Shown here in pieces: positions 24,913-33,839 of a DNA stretch of 64,000 nucleotides (position 1 is the stretch's first letter; the number at the start of each line of letters is the position of its first letter). The stretch lies in the NCBI RefSeq assembly GCF_004769635.1, contig NZ_RQGH01000013.1:1-64000 (forward strand), in the 5' to 3' direction. The notes beneath the pieces are model-generated. The model was not told the origin of the DNA. It did no database searches and was given only the letters and a program-made list of their open reading frames with translations. The stretch comes from Leptospira jelokensis (GTDB lineage: Bacteria > Spirochaetota > Leptospiria > Leptospirales > Leptospiraceae). Made by a program: the position numbers and the translations under genes.

Positions 24913-25534
24913 ATTCCGTGGGGTGTATCTGGTGACAGATAGACCCCTTTGCCTCCACCACTCCTTAGAAGAAGTGGTACGATTGTCCGCTTCCGGTGGC
25001 GTATCCCTTGTGCAACTTCGGGAAAAAGAAACCACTTCCCGAGAATTTTTGGCTCTTGCCATCCATTTAAAAGATATCCTCACACCCTTCCAAGTCCCCC
25101 TCCTCATCAATGACCGCGTGGACCTCTGTTTGGCATCGGGTGCAGATGGGGTGCATTTGGGCCAATCCGACTTGCCATGGCCAGAAGCACGAAAACTCCT
25201 TGGAAAAAATGCCATCATTGGCCTTTCCATCGAAACAAAAGAAGACTTTGAAACCTTACAGAAAGAACATCCTAACCCCAATTTGGATTACCTGGCCGTT
25301 TCTCCTGTTTTTGCGACTCCTACTAAAACCGATACCAAAGAAGCTTTAGGACTAGCAGGTGTTCGCTGGCTCAGAGAAAATTCAAATCTCCCCGTTGTCG
25401 CCATTGGTGGCATCAACATAGGCAATGCAAAAGAGGTAATCGATGCGGGGGCCGATATGGTAGCTGTTGTGAGTGCAATCTGTTCGGCAAAAGATCCAAA
25501 AGAAACAACAGAATCATTACGAAATTTGTTTTGA
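24902..25534 (+). CDS. thiE: Thiamine-phosphate synthase
   Basis: A 210-residue TIM-barrel enzyme that joins the pyrimidine diphosphate and thiazole phosphate to make thiamine phosphate. YLVTDR, VQLREKE, LLINDRVDLCLASGADGVHLGQ broken across residues 70-92, VSPVFATPTK and VAIGGI are all ThiE signatures. It is translationally coupled to thiM through an 11-base overlap. A terminator follows 70 bases after the stop, so it closes the plus-strand run that began at 19292. Confidence 0.95.
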   Translation: MQNRFRGVYLVTDRPLCLHHSLEEVVRLSASGGVSLVQLREKETTSREFLALAIHLKDILTPFQVPLLINDRVDLCLASGADGVHLGQSDLPWPEARKLLGKNAIIGLSIETKEDFETLQKEHPNPNLDYLAVSPVFATPTKTDTKEALGLAGVRWLRENSNLPVVAIGGINIGNAKEVIDAGADMVAVVSAICSAKDPKETTESLRNLF

Positions 25535-25603
25535 ATCCCCGCACCAAACGAAATGGTTTGGAGAGAACCGTTTTGCCACGAACACGGTATTCGTTCCTTA
25601 CCC

Positions 25604-25635
25604 AAGTATTTTAAAAAGAATACTTCATTTTTTTT
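25604..25635 (+). terminator. Intrinsic terminator after thiE
   Basis: AAGTATT at 25604-25610 and AATACTT at 25619-25625 form a 7-bp stem around an 8-base loop, followed by CA and a run of eight T residues. It points in the direction of thiE and lies just before the convergent queG stop. The stem is AT-rich, so strength is uncertain. Confidence 0.65.
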
Positions 25636-25652
25636 ACACGTTATGAAATGAT

Positions 25653-26630
25653 CTATTCGTAAGAATCTTTTTTATTCACTTGGTTTCGGTTCCAAATAGA
25701 GACTCCGATCCATTCGATGGGTGACTTCTCAAAATATCCTTTAAATTCAGTTTCTGATAAAAACTCTTTGGATTGGAACGTGGGATCTTTCCAAAACTCT
25801 TTTGGCAAAAAACTAGGTTCGTTTGTTTCCACCTGGTTTCGTTTGGCGATCCCTTCATTCCAGGGACAAACTTCTTGGCATAGGTCACACCCATAGACCC
25901 AACCCTTTCTGTCCCATTCCAAAAATGATTCTGTCACCAGAGGATCAACTCTGTCTTCAATGGTAAGGTAGGAAATGCATTTAGAAGCATCCAATTGGTA
26001 AGGCTCCAAGGCATTTGTGGGACAAATGTCCAAACACTTACGGCAACTCCCACAATGGTCTGTGGTGGTCTCTTCGGGAATTGTTTCACCTAACTCTAAA
26101 TCGGTGAGAATGATGGAGAGAAAAAAATAAGATCCCAATTTGGGATGGATGAGATTGGTATGTTTCCCTTGCCAAACAACACCCGATTCCCTTGTGAGGA
26201 TTTTTTCAGCGATGGGCAAACTATCAACCGATTGGCGGAAATGGTTTGTTGGAAAAAGATTCCGTAACTCCTTTAAAATTTGGTTTCCTTTGTTCCGTAA
26301 AACAATGTGGTAATCAGTTCCGAGGGCATACCGCGAAACCTTTCGTTCCATTTGAGAGACTAGGGCTTCACTTTCGCTCGACCGGTAGACAAAACCCAAA
26401 CAAATCGCAGACCTTGGAACAAAACCCAAATTCTCAAATCGGTTGCGAATGGCAATGGCATGGTCTTTTGCAAACCAATCCATATTGCCATATTTCTTTT
26501 CTGTGATCCATGTTTCTAAAAACTGGAGGTCTTTATCGGGTAAACTTGCCTTCGTAAACCCAACAAAAGAAAATCCTTCTTTTTCGCAGATGGTTTTGAT
26601 TTGAAATTGGTCAGAAGAGTGAGTGGCCAT
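25653..26630 (-). CDS. queG: Epoxyqueuosine reductase
   Basis: A 325-residue iron-sulfur and cobalamin enzyme that makes queuosine in tRNA from epoxyqueuosine. The two 4Fe-4S clusters are seen as CGSCRKCLDICP and CDLCQEVCPWN, with LDASKCISYLTIE between them, the usual QueG arrangement. I start at the ATG at 26630 (MATHSSD) and not at the TTG at 26639. The ATG overlaps that of the divergent gene at 26629 within CATG. A convergent terminator separates it from thiE. Confidence 0.93.
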   Translation of the reverse strand: MATHSSDQFQIKTICEKEGFSFVGFTKASLPDKDLQFLETWITEKKYGNMDWFAKDHAIAIRNRFENLGFVPRSAICLGFVYRSSESEALVSQMERKVSRYALGTDYHIVLRNKGNQILKELRNLFPTNHFRQSVDSLPIAEKILTRESGVVWQGKHTNLIHPKLGSYFFLSIILTDLELGETIPEETTTDHCGSCRKCLDICPTNALEPYQLDASKCISYLTIEDRVDPLVTESFLEWDRKGWVYGCDLCQEVCPWNEGIAKRNQVETNEPSFLPKEFWKDPTFQSKEFLSETEFKGYFEKSPIEWIGVSIWNRNQVNKKDSYE

Positions 26631-27015
26631 GGCAGACAAAGAGAATGAAGTTTACCTTACAACAATCCAAAGCCAGTTGCCAAGCCATTTGTCGGTCCAG
26701 TTGCCAAAACTAATCCCCCATTTCCAAAAACTAGAAGCACTTGTCCCCCTGCCAAAGGACTTACCAGAGCTCTTAAGAAAAGGGATCTACTTTGCCTTGA
26801 TCCAAGCTGTTTTGCGACTCCTCAACCGAGAAACAGACCCTCTCTTGCCAGAGATCCTTCCCGAATACAAAGAACTCATAAAAACTATCAGAGAAACCTA
26901 TGCCTCCCTCAATCCAGAGACCGAATCCAACTGGTTAGACGAATGCATCCAATTTGGGGATAAGTCTGCTTACCATTGGGAATGGAAACATTTTGATTCA
27001 AAAGAATTGTTTTAA
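26629..27015 (+). CDS. Hypothetical helical protein divergent from queG
   Basis: A 128-residue soluble protein starting MADKENEVYL; a GTG at 26623 in frame is an alternative. It is helical with many Leu, Pro and Glu residues and no cysteine. YHWEWKHFDSKELF closes the protein. No family is recognised. The ATG shares three bases with the queG start codon on the other strand, so the 5' leader and promoter of each gene must lie inside the coding part of the other. Confidence 0.65.
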   Translation: MADKENEVYLTTIQSQLPSHLSVQLPKLIPHFQKLEALVPLPKDLPELLRKGIYFALIQAVLRLLNRETDPLLPEILPEYKELIKTIRETYASLNPETESNWLDECIQFGDKSAYHWEWKHFDSKELF

Positions 27016-27050
27016 AAACAAACCAAACCAATCAATTTTTTTAATTCGAT

Positions 27051-27446
27051 TCATCCCATTTCCTTTTCCAAACAATTTCTAAATTCGTTTGGGATCGGCA
27101 ATTTGGTTTGGGCGCGGTAATCAAAATATACCTGTATGGTTTTGGCTTTGACATACAAAACATTTGTTTTTTGGTTTTTGATTTCGTATGAAAATTCCCA
27201 AGAACTCGTACCAATTTTAGAAACCCAAGTGTGGATGTAAATGGAGTCCCCGGGCAAAACAGATGCGATCAAATCCATTTCGACACGGGCCATCACAAAG
27301 GGAATGTCTTCTAGTTGCGAAACAGACAAATACCGATTACAAAAATCAAGTCGTGCCAATTCCAAATAGGCCGAATAACTAGCGTTATTTACCCTTCGCA
27401 TGGGGTCCATATCATTAAATCGAATTTGGATTTCAGTTCGGATCAT
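27051..27446 (-). CDS. Hotdog-fold acyl-CoA thioesterase (YbgC/FadM type)
   Basis: A 131-residue hotdog protein. RFNDMDPMRRVNNASYSAYLE across residues 9-29 matches the 4-hydroxybenzoyl-CoA thioesterase-type signature RFxDxDxxGHVNNxxYxxYxE; the catalytic aspartate is kept while the usual GH is RR. It should hydrolyse an acyl-CoA thioester in the cytoplasm; the chain preference is unknown. It lies 33 bases downstream of the OmpA-like gene on the same strand. Confidence 0.85.
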   Translation of the reverse strand: MIRTEIQIRFNDMDPMRRVNNASYSAYLELARLDFCNRYLSVSQLEDIPFVMARVEMDLIASVLPGDSIYIHTWVSKIGTSSWEFSYEIKNQKTNVLYVKAKTIQVYFDYRAQTKLPIPNEFRNCLEKEMG

Positions 27447-27479
27447 TTCACTGACAAATTCCCAAACCGATGGATTTTG

Positions 27480-27953
27480 TCACGCCGAACCGTATCCCTT
27501 CCATTGGATGACGACCGAACGAAATTGTTCCCTTTCCTTTGGCGTTCGCCCTTGGATGGGTTCTAAATATTGGCAAAGTATCATTTTGGGGTTCACTCCC
27601 CTGGAGATGAGATGTTTTTTAATCCCTTGCACCCGTTCTTTTACAAGCCTTCGGTTTTTCGCCAAGTTTCCCGTGGTATCCGCCGACCCAATCAATGTGA
27701 CAGAATCTAACGATTGTGATAAATAATGGGAAACGGAATCTTTCCATTTTTGTACTTCGTTTGGTGCCAATTCAGATCTACCGGCATCGAAATAAACTAC
27801 GGTTTCAGCAGAAAAAGGTGGTAAGGATCCTTTTGCTCCTTTGGACAAATTGTACGATTCTTGTCCCATTGGTTCACTTCCCTTCCCATTTTTTGGCCAA
27901 AGCCAATAAAAAACAAAGGGCAAACTAACTAAGATTAGGGAAATCCAAAACAT
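27480..27953 (-). CDS. OmpA-like domain protein with N-terminal anchor
   Basis: A 157-residue protein with an N-terminal hydrophobic segment (FWISLILVSLPFVFYWLW) and a short linker, then an OmpA-C-like domain: VVYFDAGRSEL, TLIGSADTTG, NRRLVKERVQGIKKHL. The Asp and Arg positions used for peptidoglycan binding are visible in ADTTG and NRRLVKERV. It probably tethers an envelope membrane to the cell wall. The domain is somewhat divergent. The promoter region is shared with the divergent lipoprotein at 28036. Confidence 0.75.
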   Translation of the reverse strand: MFWISLILVSLPFVFYWLWPKNGKGSEPMGQESYNLSKGAKGSLPPFSAETVVYFDAGRSELAPNEVQKWKDSVSHYLSQSLDSVTLIGSADTTGNLAKNRRLVKERVQGIKKHLISRGVNPKMILCQYLEPIQGRTPKEREQFRSVVIQWKGYGSA

Positions 27954-27999
27954 ACAACGATTAGACTCTGCAAAACCCGCTCATTATTTTACAAACCGC

Positions 28000-28028
28000 T
28001 AGACAATTTTCCTTACGTTTGGTAAAAT
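28000..28028 (+). promoter_or_regulatory. Predicted promoter of the first beta-propeller lipoprotein
   Basis: TAGACA at 28000-28005 and TAAAAT at 28023-28028 are separated by 17 bases, a good sigma-70-type match. Only 7 bases lie between the -10 element and the ATG at 28036, so the transcript would be leaderless or nearly so, and no ribosome binding site is seen. Prediction by eye only. Confidence 0.5.
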
Positions 28029-28035
28029 TATTTCC

Positions 28036-30324
28036 ATGCCTTGGTTACGATCGACATTTATCACCTACTGTTTGTTGATCGGAGTTTTCTTCCAATGCAA
28101 ACCAGCAGACCTCTCGAATGCCTGTGATGCCAAAACCGATTCCTTTCTTTTGGGAAGTATCATTCGTTATGTGACAGGGGACCGTTCCCCATCATGCCTC
28201 CCTTCCTTTGATTTCCAAGACCTTTGGGGAGTGTTCCGTGGCACATCGGGTTTCCAATCTGCCAATGCCATCACGAGTTTCAATGAACAAATCATCATCG
28301 GTGGGAACTTCCAGTACCTTGGGCCATCGACTGGAAATGTTGTCTATTTAGAAACTGCCAATGGAAATATTTTGCCAAATCGTTATTGCCCTTACCTAAA
28401 AGTTTCAGGAGCTACTTACACAGCGATATCCGATGGGAGTGGCGGTTTTTACATAGGTGGTGCTTTCTATAGTGTCCAAAGGGAAGATCGGTCGAGCATC
28501 GCCCATATCCTTCCTGGTTGCCAATTGGATCGGAACTTTAAAACTCCAGTTGATGATACAAGAGAAGTGAGGGCCTTCCTCTTAAGAGGGGACTCTTTAT
28601 ATGTGGGAGGTAACTTTACCAATTGGGATGGGAATACAAATTACACTCATCTTGTTCGATTGAATCGATACACGGGAGCTTTGGAACCAGATTTTAATCT
28701 CCAGGTGGATGATCCAGTCTTTGATTTGGATTCCGATCTTGATGCGATGTACATCTGTGGAAGTTTCGCAAATATAAGCGGACTCAGTCGAAGGAATTTA
28801 GCTAAGTATCATTTTGTATCGGGAGCCGTTGTCTCATCCTTTAACCCTGGTGTTGACGGTGGGGTTTGCCTTGACCTTCATTACGGAACCGACGTTGCAG
28901 GTAGCCCCAATATTTATGCAGTGGGTGACAGTTTATCCATTTCACCCCTGGTCAATGCGTTCTCAGTGTACCCAGATGGGACAGTCACAGCTTGGACACC
29001 CAATGTAAACTCGAATGTCCGCTCCGTACAACAGTATGGGAATACGATTTACCTAGGAGGACAGTTTACAACTGTTAACGGTGGGACAGCCGCTGCTAAT
29101 TTAGTTTCCGTAAACAATAACACTGGTACGGCGATCTCCACAAATTTTGTTGTGAATGGAGAGGTGGCCTCTCTCCAGGTAATTGAGAATACATTGTATA
29201 TCAGTGGGAGTTTCACTTCCATCAAATCAGTTCCAAGGAATTATGTAGCGGCTTTGGACCTCCCAAGTGAAGGTGTGACTGCGTTTGATCCCAAGTATGA
29301 TAATACCATCACGAATCCTGGTGCACGTTTTGTTCCCGCAGGCAATGGAGTGATCCTCGTCGCCTCAAACCGTTCCACCGTCAATGTGACAGCCCGTAGT
29401 AATTTTGCAGTGATCGACGAATACACAGGGAAACCGATCGAAGGCACACCTTACTTTGATATGCCGATCAAATCCCTCCTACGCATTGACAATCGATTGT
29501 TTGTGGGAGGTTCTTTTACCAATGTGCAAGGCCAATCAAAAAATGCATTTGTGGTCTTAGATCTACCACATTACACAATCAATGCGAATAGCCCCACTGT
29601 GGCGGGGGGAACGATGGAAGTTCGGTCCATTACAAGTGATGAAACGCAAGTTTATGCAGTTGGCAATGCAATCACAACTGTAAATGCTGCCACAAGGAAC
29701 AATGCCTTTGCATTGAATACAACAGACCTCTCTTTAACCAATTGGAATCCCAATTTGAATGGAGCGGGAAATTCTGTATTGGCTGTGAATGATTTGGTTT
29801 TCATTGGTGGGGCTTATCTTGGAATCAACGGAGATGGATCAACCTTTCGATACCAAGCCGTGGATAAAACGAATGGAACCAAAAGGCAGGTCCCATCAGG
29901 TAGCATTTTCCCAAATGCATCTGTCAACACACAAACATTAGTGGGTGACAAAATCTTTTTAGGAGGTGAATTTACCTCGATTGGAACAGGGTATAGTTAT
30001 TTGGCTGCTTACAACCTAACAACCCAAAGTTATGAACCACCTTCCCTACTTTACGCAGATAATTTTGTCAAATACATTGCTTCCTATCCTGATGGGAATG
30101 TTTTCATAGGTGGGGATTTTACGGTGCTCAATGCTTCCACAATTTATAACAAATTTGGAGTGTACAATTCGTATTCGAATGCCTTGTCTCCTTGGAATGC
30201 GAGAGTGAATGATGCTGTGCTTTCCTCACATCCAAAAAATGGAAAGTACTACTTGGGTGGGTTATTTCAAAACGCAGTCAAAAATACATATGGAGGCTTG
30301 TTTCGTACTCATTTGAATGAATGA
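28036..30324 (+). CDS. Lipoprotein with beta-propeller (delta-60/DUF5122-like) repeats, copy 1
   Basis: A 762-residue surface-type lipoprotein. The signal sequence ends in FFQCKPADL, giving a lipidated cysteine. A conserved N-terminal block contains TGDRSPSCLP. The rest consists of repeats of about 45-60 residues built on the motif [YF]-[IVL]-x-G-x-F, for example YVGGNF, YICGSF, YLGGQF, YISGSF, FVGGSF, FLGGEF and FIGGDF, which alternate with D-x-x-T-G or similar turns; this fits one or two beta-propellers. The gene directly following at 30425 is a paralogue. The function is unknown; such proteins are likely cell-surface binding proteins by inference. Confidence 0.85.
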   Translation: MPWLRSTFITYCLLIGVFFQCKPADLSNACDAKTDSFLLGSIIRYVTGDRSPSCLPSFDFQDLWGVFRGTSGFQSANAITSFNEQIIIGGNFQYLGPSTGNVVYLETANGNILPNRYCPYLKVSGATYTAISDGSGGFYIGGAFYSVQREDRSSIAHILPGCQLDRNFKTPVDDTREVRAFLLRGDSLYVGGNFTNWDGNTNYTHLVRLNRYTGALEPDFNLQVDDPVFDLDSDLDAMYICGSFANISGLSRRNLAKYHFVSGAVVSSFNPGVDGGVCLDLHYGTDVAGSPNIYAVGDSLSISPLVNAFSVYPDGTVTAWTPNVNSNVRSVQQYGNTIYLGGQFTTVNGGTAAANLVSVNNNTGTAISTNFVVNGEVASLQVIENTLYISGSFTSIKSVPRNYVAALDLPSEGVTAFDPKYDNTITNPGARFVPAGNGVILVASNRSTVNVTARSNFAVIDEYTGKPIEGTPYFDMPIKSLLRIDNRLFVGGSFTNVQGQSKNAFVVLDLPHYTINANSPTVAGGTMEVRSITSDETQVYAVGNAITTVNAATRNNAFALNTTDLSLTNWNPNLNGAGNSVLAVNDLVFIGGAYLGINGDGSTFRYQAVDKTNGTKRQVPSGSIFPNASVNTQTLVGDKIFLGGEFTSIGTGYSYLAAYNLTTQSYEPPSLLYADNFVKYIASYPDGNVFIGGDFTVLNASTIYNKFGVYNSYSNALSPWNARVNDAVLSSHPKNGKYYLGGLFQNAVKNTYGGLFRTHLNE

Positions 30325-30424
30325 CGTGCATTTCGTTTGGAACGAAACACATTGTACTAGATATAACGACAGAATAGAAAAAGCAAACACTCGACAGAAA
30401 ACCTGCCTTTTTAGAATGGAATCC

Positions 30425-32728
30425 ATGCGTCCTTTGGCAAAAAATTTCTATTTATCGATTTTCCTTGTTCTCATTGCAATGGCATCCACCAATTGCAAAC
30501 CAGCCGACTTAGAAAGTACCTGCGATGTCAAATCGGAATCTTTTTTATTGGCTTCCCTCGTGAGACTTGCCACAGGAGACCGGTCGCCTTCCTGTTTGCC
30601 TGCCTTTAGTTTTTTAGAGGAATGGGGGGTGTATGTATCGACTTCGATTCCAAAAGTTCGTTCGATTTTATCCTACCGCAATCATATCTTAATGGGAGGT
30701 GACTTCAATAAAGTTGGCCTTTCGACAGGGAGTGTGGCCATTCTCGACAAACATTCAGGGACAGCGATCCCAAGTCGGTTCTGTCCCTTCCTCAAAGTGA
30801 AAGGAGAAACCTATGCAGCAGTTCCTGACGGGAGCGGAGGATTTTACATCGGCGGAACTTTCACACACGTGCAAGGGATCAAAAGGAGCCAAGTTGCCCA
30901 TATTTTGCCTGGATGCCAATTAGATCCAAATTTTAATGTAACAGAAGATGCATCGAGAAGCGTTTACACACTCCATGTATTAGGTGATAATTTATACGTT
31001 GGTGGAAATTTTGCAAGTTGGGGATCGAATCCACAATCAAATATTGCATCTGTCAATCGTTATACGGGAGAATTAAATACAGGATTTTTCCCTGGTGCCA
31101 TGAACAATTATGTTTATTCTATTGTGTCTTTTGGCAATTCTCTTTTTATAGGTGGGTCATTCGATACAATCGGAGCCGTAAGACTTGGAATCGCAAAACT
31201 CAATGCAACAACAGGTGTTGTGGATACAAGTTTTACAAGTCAATTGAATGTTGGTGGTGCAGCATTTGATTTGAATATGGGTACCGACTCCCAAGGGAGT
31301 CCTGTATTATATGTGGGTGGTTCCTTTTCCACGCCAAGGAACAATGCGACGGCCTTTTACCCAGACGGAACACTCACTTCTTGGGCTCCGAACCCAAATG
31401 CTCCAGTAGAAGCCATCCAACAATATGAAAACACTGTCTACTTAGGAGGGAGTTTTACTTCAGTCCTTGGTGCACCAACGGCCAATTTTTTAGTAGGTGT
31501 AGACAATGGGTCGGGCACTGCAGTCAAAAATGATTTTGCCATTGACCTTACTGTCACATCTCTCCACCTCGTTGGAAACCAGTTGTATGCCTTAGGACAG
31601 TTTACGATGGCAAAAGGAATCTCGAGGAATTATGCAGCGGCATTTGAAGTTCCAAGCGGAGCACTCACCAATTGGAATCCTTCCTTAGATGAAGCAGTTT
31701 CCAATCCAGGAGGAGCTGTGATCCCTTTTGGAAACGACGTGGTACTCGGATTCAATCGGTATGGAGTGAACCTGATTCCGAAAAAACATTTCGTGGTGTT
31801 TGATGAAGCAACAGGTTATCCCTTAGACAACACCCCTGAATTTGACTTCGGAATTGTTACGATGCATTTGAAAGGGGATCGCTTGTTTCTCGGTGGGAGT
31901 TTTCGAACCATCAATGGAATCAGTCGGAATTCATTTGCGGCTTTAGATTTACCTCACTACCAATTGAATCCAATGGACGTACAAATACCGGGAATAACGG
32001 GTGATATCCGAGCCATCGCAAGTGGGAATGGTCAGGTTTATTTTGGTGGGGATGGTTTTACAACGGTTAGTGGGCAAACTCGAAATCGAGTCGCGGCCAT
32101 ATCGGAAGAAACACTGGCACTCACCCAATGGAACCCCAATGTTGATGTGACTGGCATTGTAAGCTCACTGCTTGTCGTAGGTGATGCCGTTTTTATCGGA
32201 GGATTGTATACAAGTCTCAATGGAAACAATACAATCCAATATTACCGAGCCGTTGATACCGTCACTGGAACGGCAATCTCTTTGCCTTCCACTACTAATT
32301 ATCCACAAAACGATGTGATGGTTCAAACTTTGTATGATGGAAAAATTTACCTGGGTGGAAGTTTCACTACAATCTCAGGCCTAGGTGCCTTTAACAATTT
32401 TGCGATTTATGATTTTGCGACAAACTCATACCAAAACTCCATTTATGCAAACGGATTTGTGAATGCCATCACACCTGCTCCTGATGGAAGGGTTCTCGTA
32501 GGTGGTTCGTTCACTGGCTTAAATGGTTCCACCACAACGCCAAACGTGAGCGCCTTCCAAACAGGTTCTTACAACATCCTAAATTGGGCACCGAACCCTG
32601 ATAGTACGGTCTACACTAGCTTCTATCATAATGGAAAATGGTATGTGGGGGGAGAATTTAAAGATGCCTTTAACAAGGCCTATGGTGGATTTTTTCGCAC
32701 CGACCTAAACGAACCACCTAGCAACTAA
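30425..32728 (+). CDS. Lipoprotein with beta-propeller repeats, copy 2
   Basis: A 767-residue paralogue of the upstream protein. I place the start at the ATG at 30425 (MRPLAKNFYL), giving a signal ending in STNCKPADL; an ATG at 30416 is possible, and the frame extends upstream to 30317 inside the preceding gene. The block after the lipidated Cys (CD, SFLL, TGDRSPSCLP) is shared with copy 1, and the same [YF]-x-G-G-x-F repeats continue throughout (YVGGNF, FIGGSF, YVGGSF, YLGGSF, FLGGSF, YFGGDG, YLGGSF, YVGGEF). A tandem duplication followed by divergence is the simplest reading. Confidence 0.85.
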   Translation: MRPLAKNFYLSIFLVLIAMASTNCKPADLESTCDVKSESFLLASLVRLATGDRSPSCLPAFSFLEEWGVYVSTSIPKVRSILSYRNHILMGGDFNKVGLSTGSVAILDKHSGTAIPSRFCPFLKVKGETYAAVPDGSGGFYIGGTFTHVQGIKRSQVAHILPGCQLDPNFNVTEDASRSVYTLHVLGDNLYVGGNFASWGSNPQSNIASVNRYTGELNTGFFPGAMNNYVYSIVSFGNSLFIGGSFDTIGAVRLGIAKLNATTGVVDTSFTSQLNVGGAAFDLNMGTDSQGSPVLYVGGSFSTPRNNATAFYPDGTLTSWAPNPNAPVEAIQQYENTVYLGGSFTSVLGAPTANFLVGVDNGSGTAVKNDFAIDLTVTSLHLVGNQLYALGQFTMAKGISRNYAAAFEVPSGALTNWNPSLDEAVSNPGGAVIPFGNDVVLGFNRYGVNLIPKKHFVVFDEATGYPLDNTPEFDFGIVTMHLKGDRLFLGGSFRTINGISRNSFAALDLPHYQLNPMDVQIPGITGDIRAIASGNGQVYFGGDGFTTVSGQTRNRVAAISEETLALTQWNPNVDVTGIVSSLLVVGDAVFIGGLYTSLNGNNTIQYYRAVDTVTGTAISLPSTTNYPQNDVMVQTLYDGKIYLGGSFTTISGLGAFNNFAIYDFATNSYQNSIYANGFVNAITPAPDGRVLVGGSFTGLNGSTTTPNVSAFQTGSYNILNWAPNPDSTVYTSFYHNGKWYVGGEFKDAFNKAYGGFFRTDLNEPPSN

Positions 32729-32810
32729 CAAAATTCGATCCAACAATCTTTGTATTTTTGATCGAGATAGACAGGGTGAGAGAATTTTGGGAATTGAATA
32801 TGGATTCGAA

Positions 32811-33755
32811 TCAAGTTTTGGACTTTGGTTTTGGTTTGCGTTTCAAAATAAACTGGATTGCTTCTTCTCCTTTTTTGGCACCGAGGTAAGCCGTTTGGTA
32901 CAATTTGTTGCGGATCGTCGTGGTGAGTTTCACCGGTAGTGGTTTATCAGGGGCTACGGTGATGATCTTCACACCTTTCGGTGGCTGTACCACAATCTCA
33001 CGTGCTAAATTGAAATGGAAGTGGTGGAACTTTCGCATCATACGGCGAATGGTTCTGTGTTTGGGAAACGCAAGCAGGCTGGTAAGCCTTGTGAGTGGAC
33101 CCGAGATATGACGTATCGGTGAATTCATCACTACTACAATTTCTTTATAACCCGCTTCAATGATATCTTGGATGGGCAATGGATTGAGGATTGCTGCATC
33201 CGAATACAATTTTCCATCTAACTTATGTTTACCGCGAGTGGCGATGGGGAGGGAGGTTGCTGCTTTTAATAAATCAAAAACATTATTTGATGTGGCTTTG
33301 ATGTATTCAACAGAATGTGTGTGCAAATTGCTCACTGCGATCACAAAATGTGGGAGTTTTTTCGAATCGAGGGTTTCCGATTCCAACCTAACTTTTTTAC
33401 GAAAGATAAAATCAATAAGGTATTCTTGGTTGAGTAAGGTTTTCCCTTGGAAGGGATGGAAGAGGGAAATGAGTTTTCTTCCAGAAAGGTGTCTGTACCA
33501 AACAGCTAACGCTTTTTCACTTTTGATGGGTTCTGGTTTTGGCATGGATACATAATACGCCGCAGCGCAGGCCCCAGATGACACTCCCACCACCAAATCA
33601 AAGTAATTTGGACTGAGGAAGCGGTTCCAAGCATACAACACTCCCCCAGAAAAAGCGCCCTTCATCCCACCACCTTCTACGAGTAAGGCTCTTTTTGCCC
33701 CCTTCGCTTTTGGGATTTGGTGAGTCTCTGTTGTTTCTGCTGGTTTTTTAGCCAT
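32811..33755 (-). CDS. Patatin-like phospholipase
   Basis: A 314-residue serine lipase from the ATG at 33755; a TTG at 33824 in frame gives a longer, less likely form. LLVEGGGMKGAFSGG holds the oxyanion-hole glycines, VVGVSSGAC holds the nucleophile elbow GxSxG, and LYSDAAI holds the catalytic aspartate where DG(A/G) is usual. The C-terminus is rich in Lys and Pro. It should act on membrane phospholipids or related esters. No signal peptide is seen, so it is probably cytoplasmic. Confidence 0.87.
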   Translation of the reverse strand: MAKKPAETTETHQIPKAKGAKRALLVEGGGMKGAFSGGVLYAWNRFLSPNYFDLVVGVSSGACAAAYYVSMPKPEPIKSEKALAVWYRHLSGRKLISLFHPFQGKTLLNQEYLIDFIFRKKVRLESETLDSKKLPHFVIAVSNLHTHSVEYIKATSNNVFDLLKAATSLPIATRGKHKLDGKLYSDAAILNPLPIQDIIEAGYKEIVVVMNSPIRHISGPLTRLTSLLAFPKHRTIRRMMRKFHHFHFNLAREIVVQPPKGVKIITVAPDKPLPVKLTTTIRNKLYQTAYLGAKKGEEAIQFILKRKPKPKSKT

Positions 33756-33839
33756 CTCACTGTCAGAGTTCCTGCCCCCAGATTTCGTTGCAAAAAAGTT
33801 TAAAAAAAAATGGCGGGAGGACAATAAATTTTGCTACGA

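Noticed and set aside
28036..32728. Repetitive DNA that might suggest a CRISPR array or direct repeats
   Set aside because: The repetition is at protein level (beta-propeller units) in two continuous reading frames and the DNA repeats are not regular in length.
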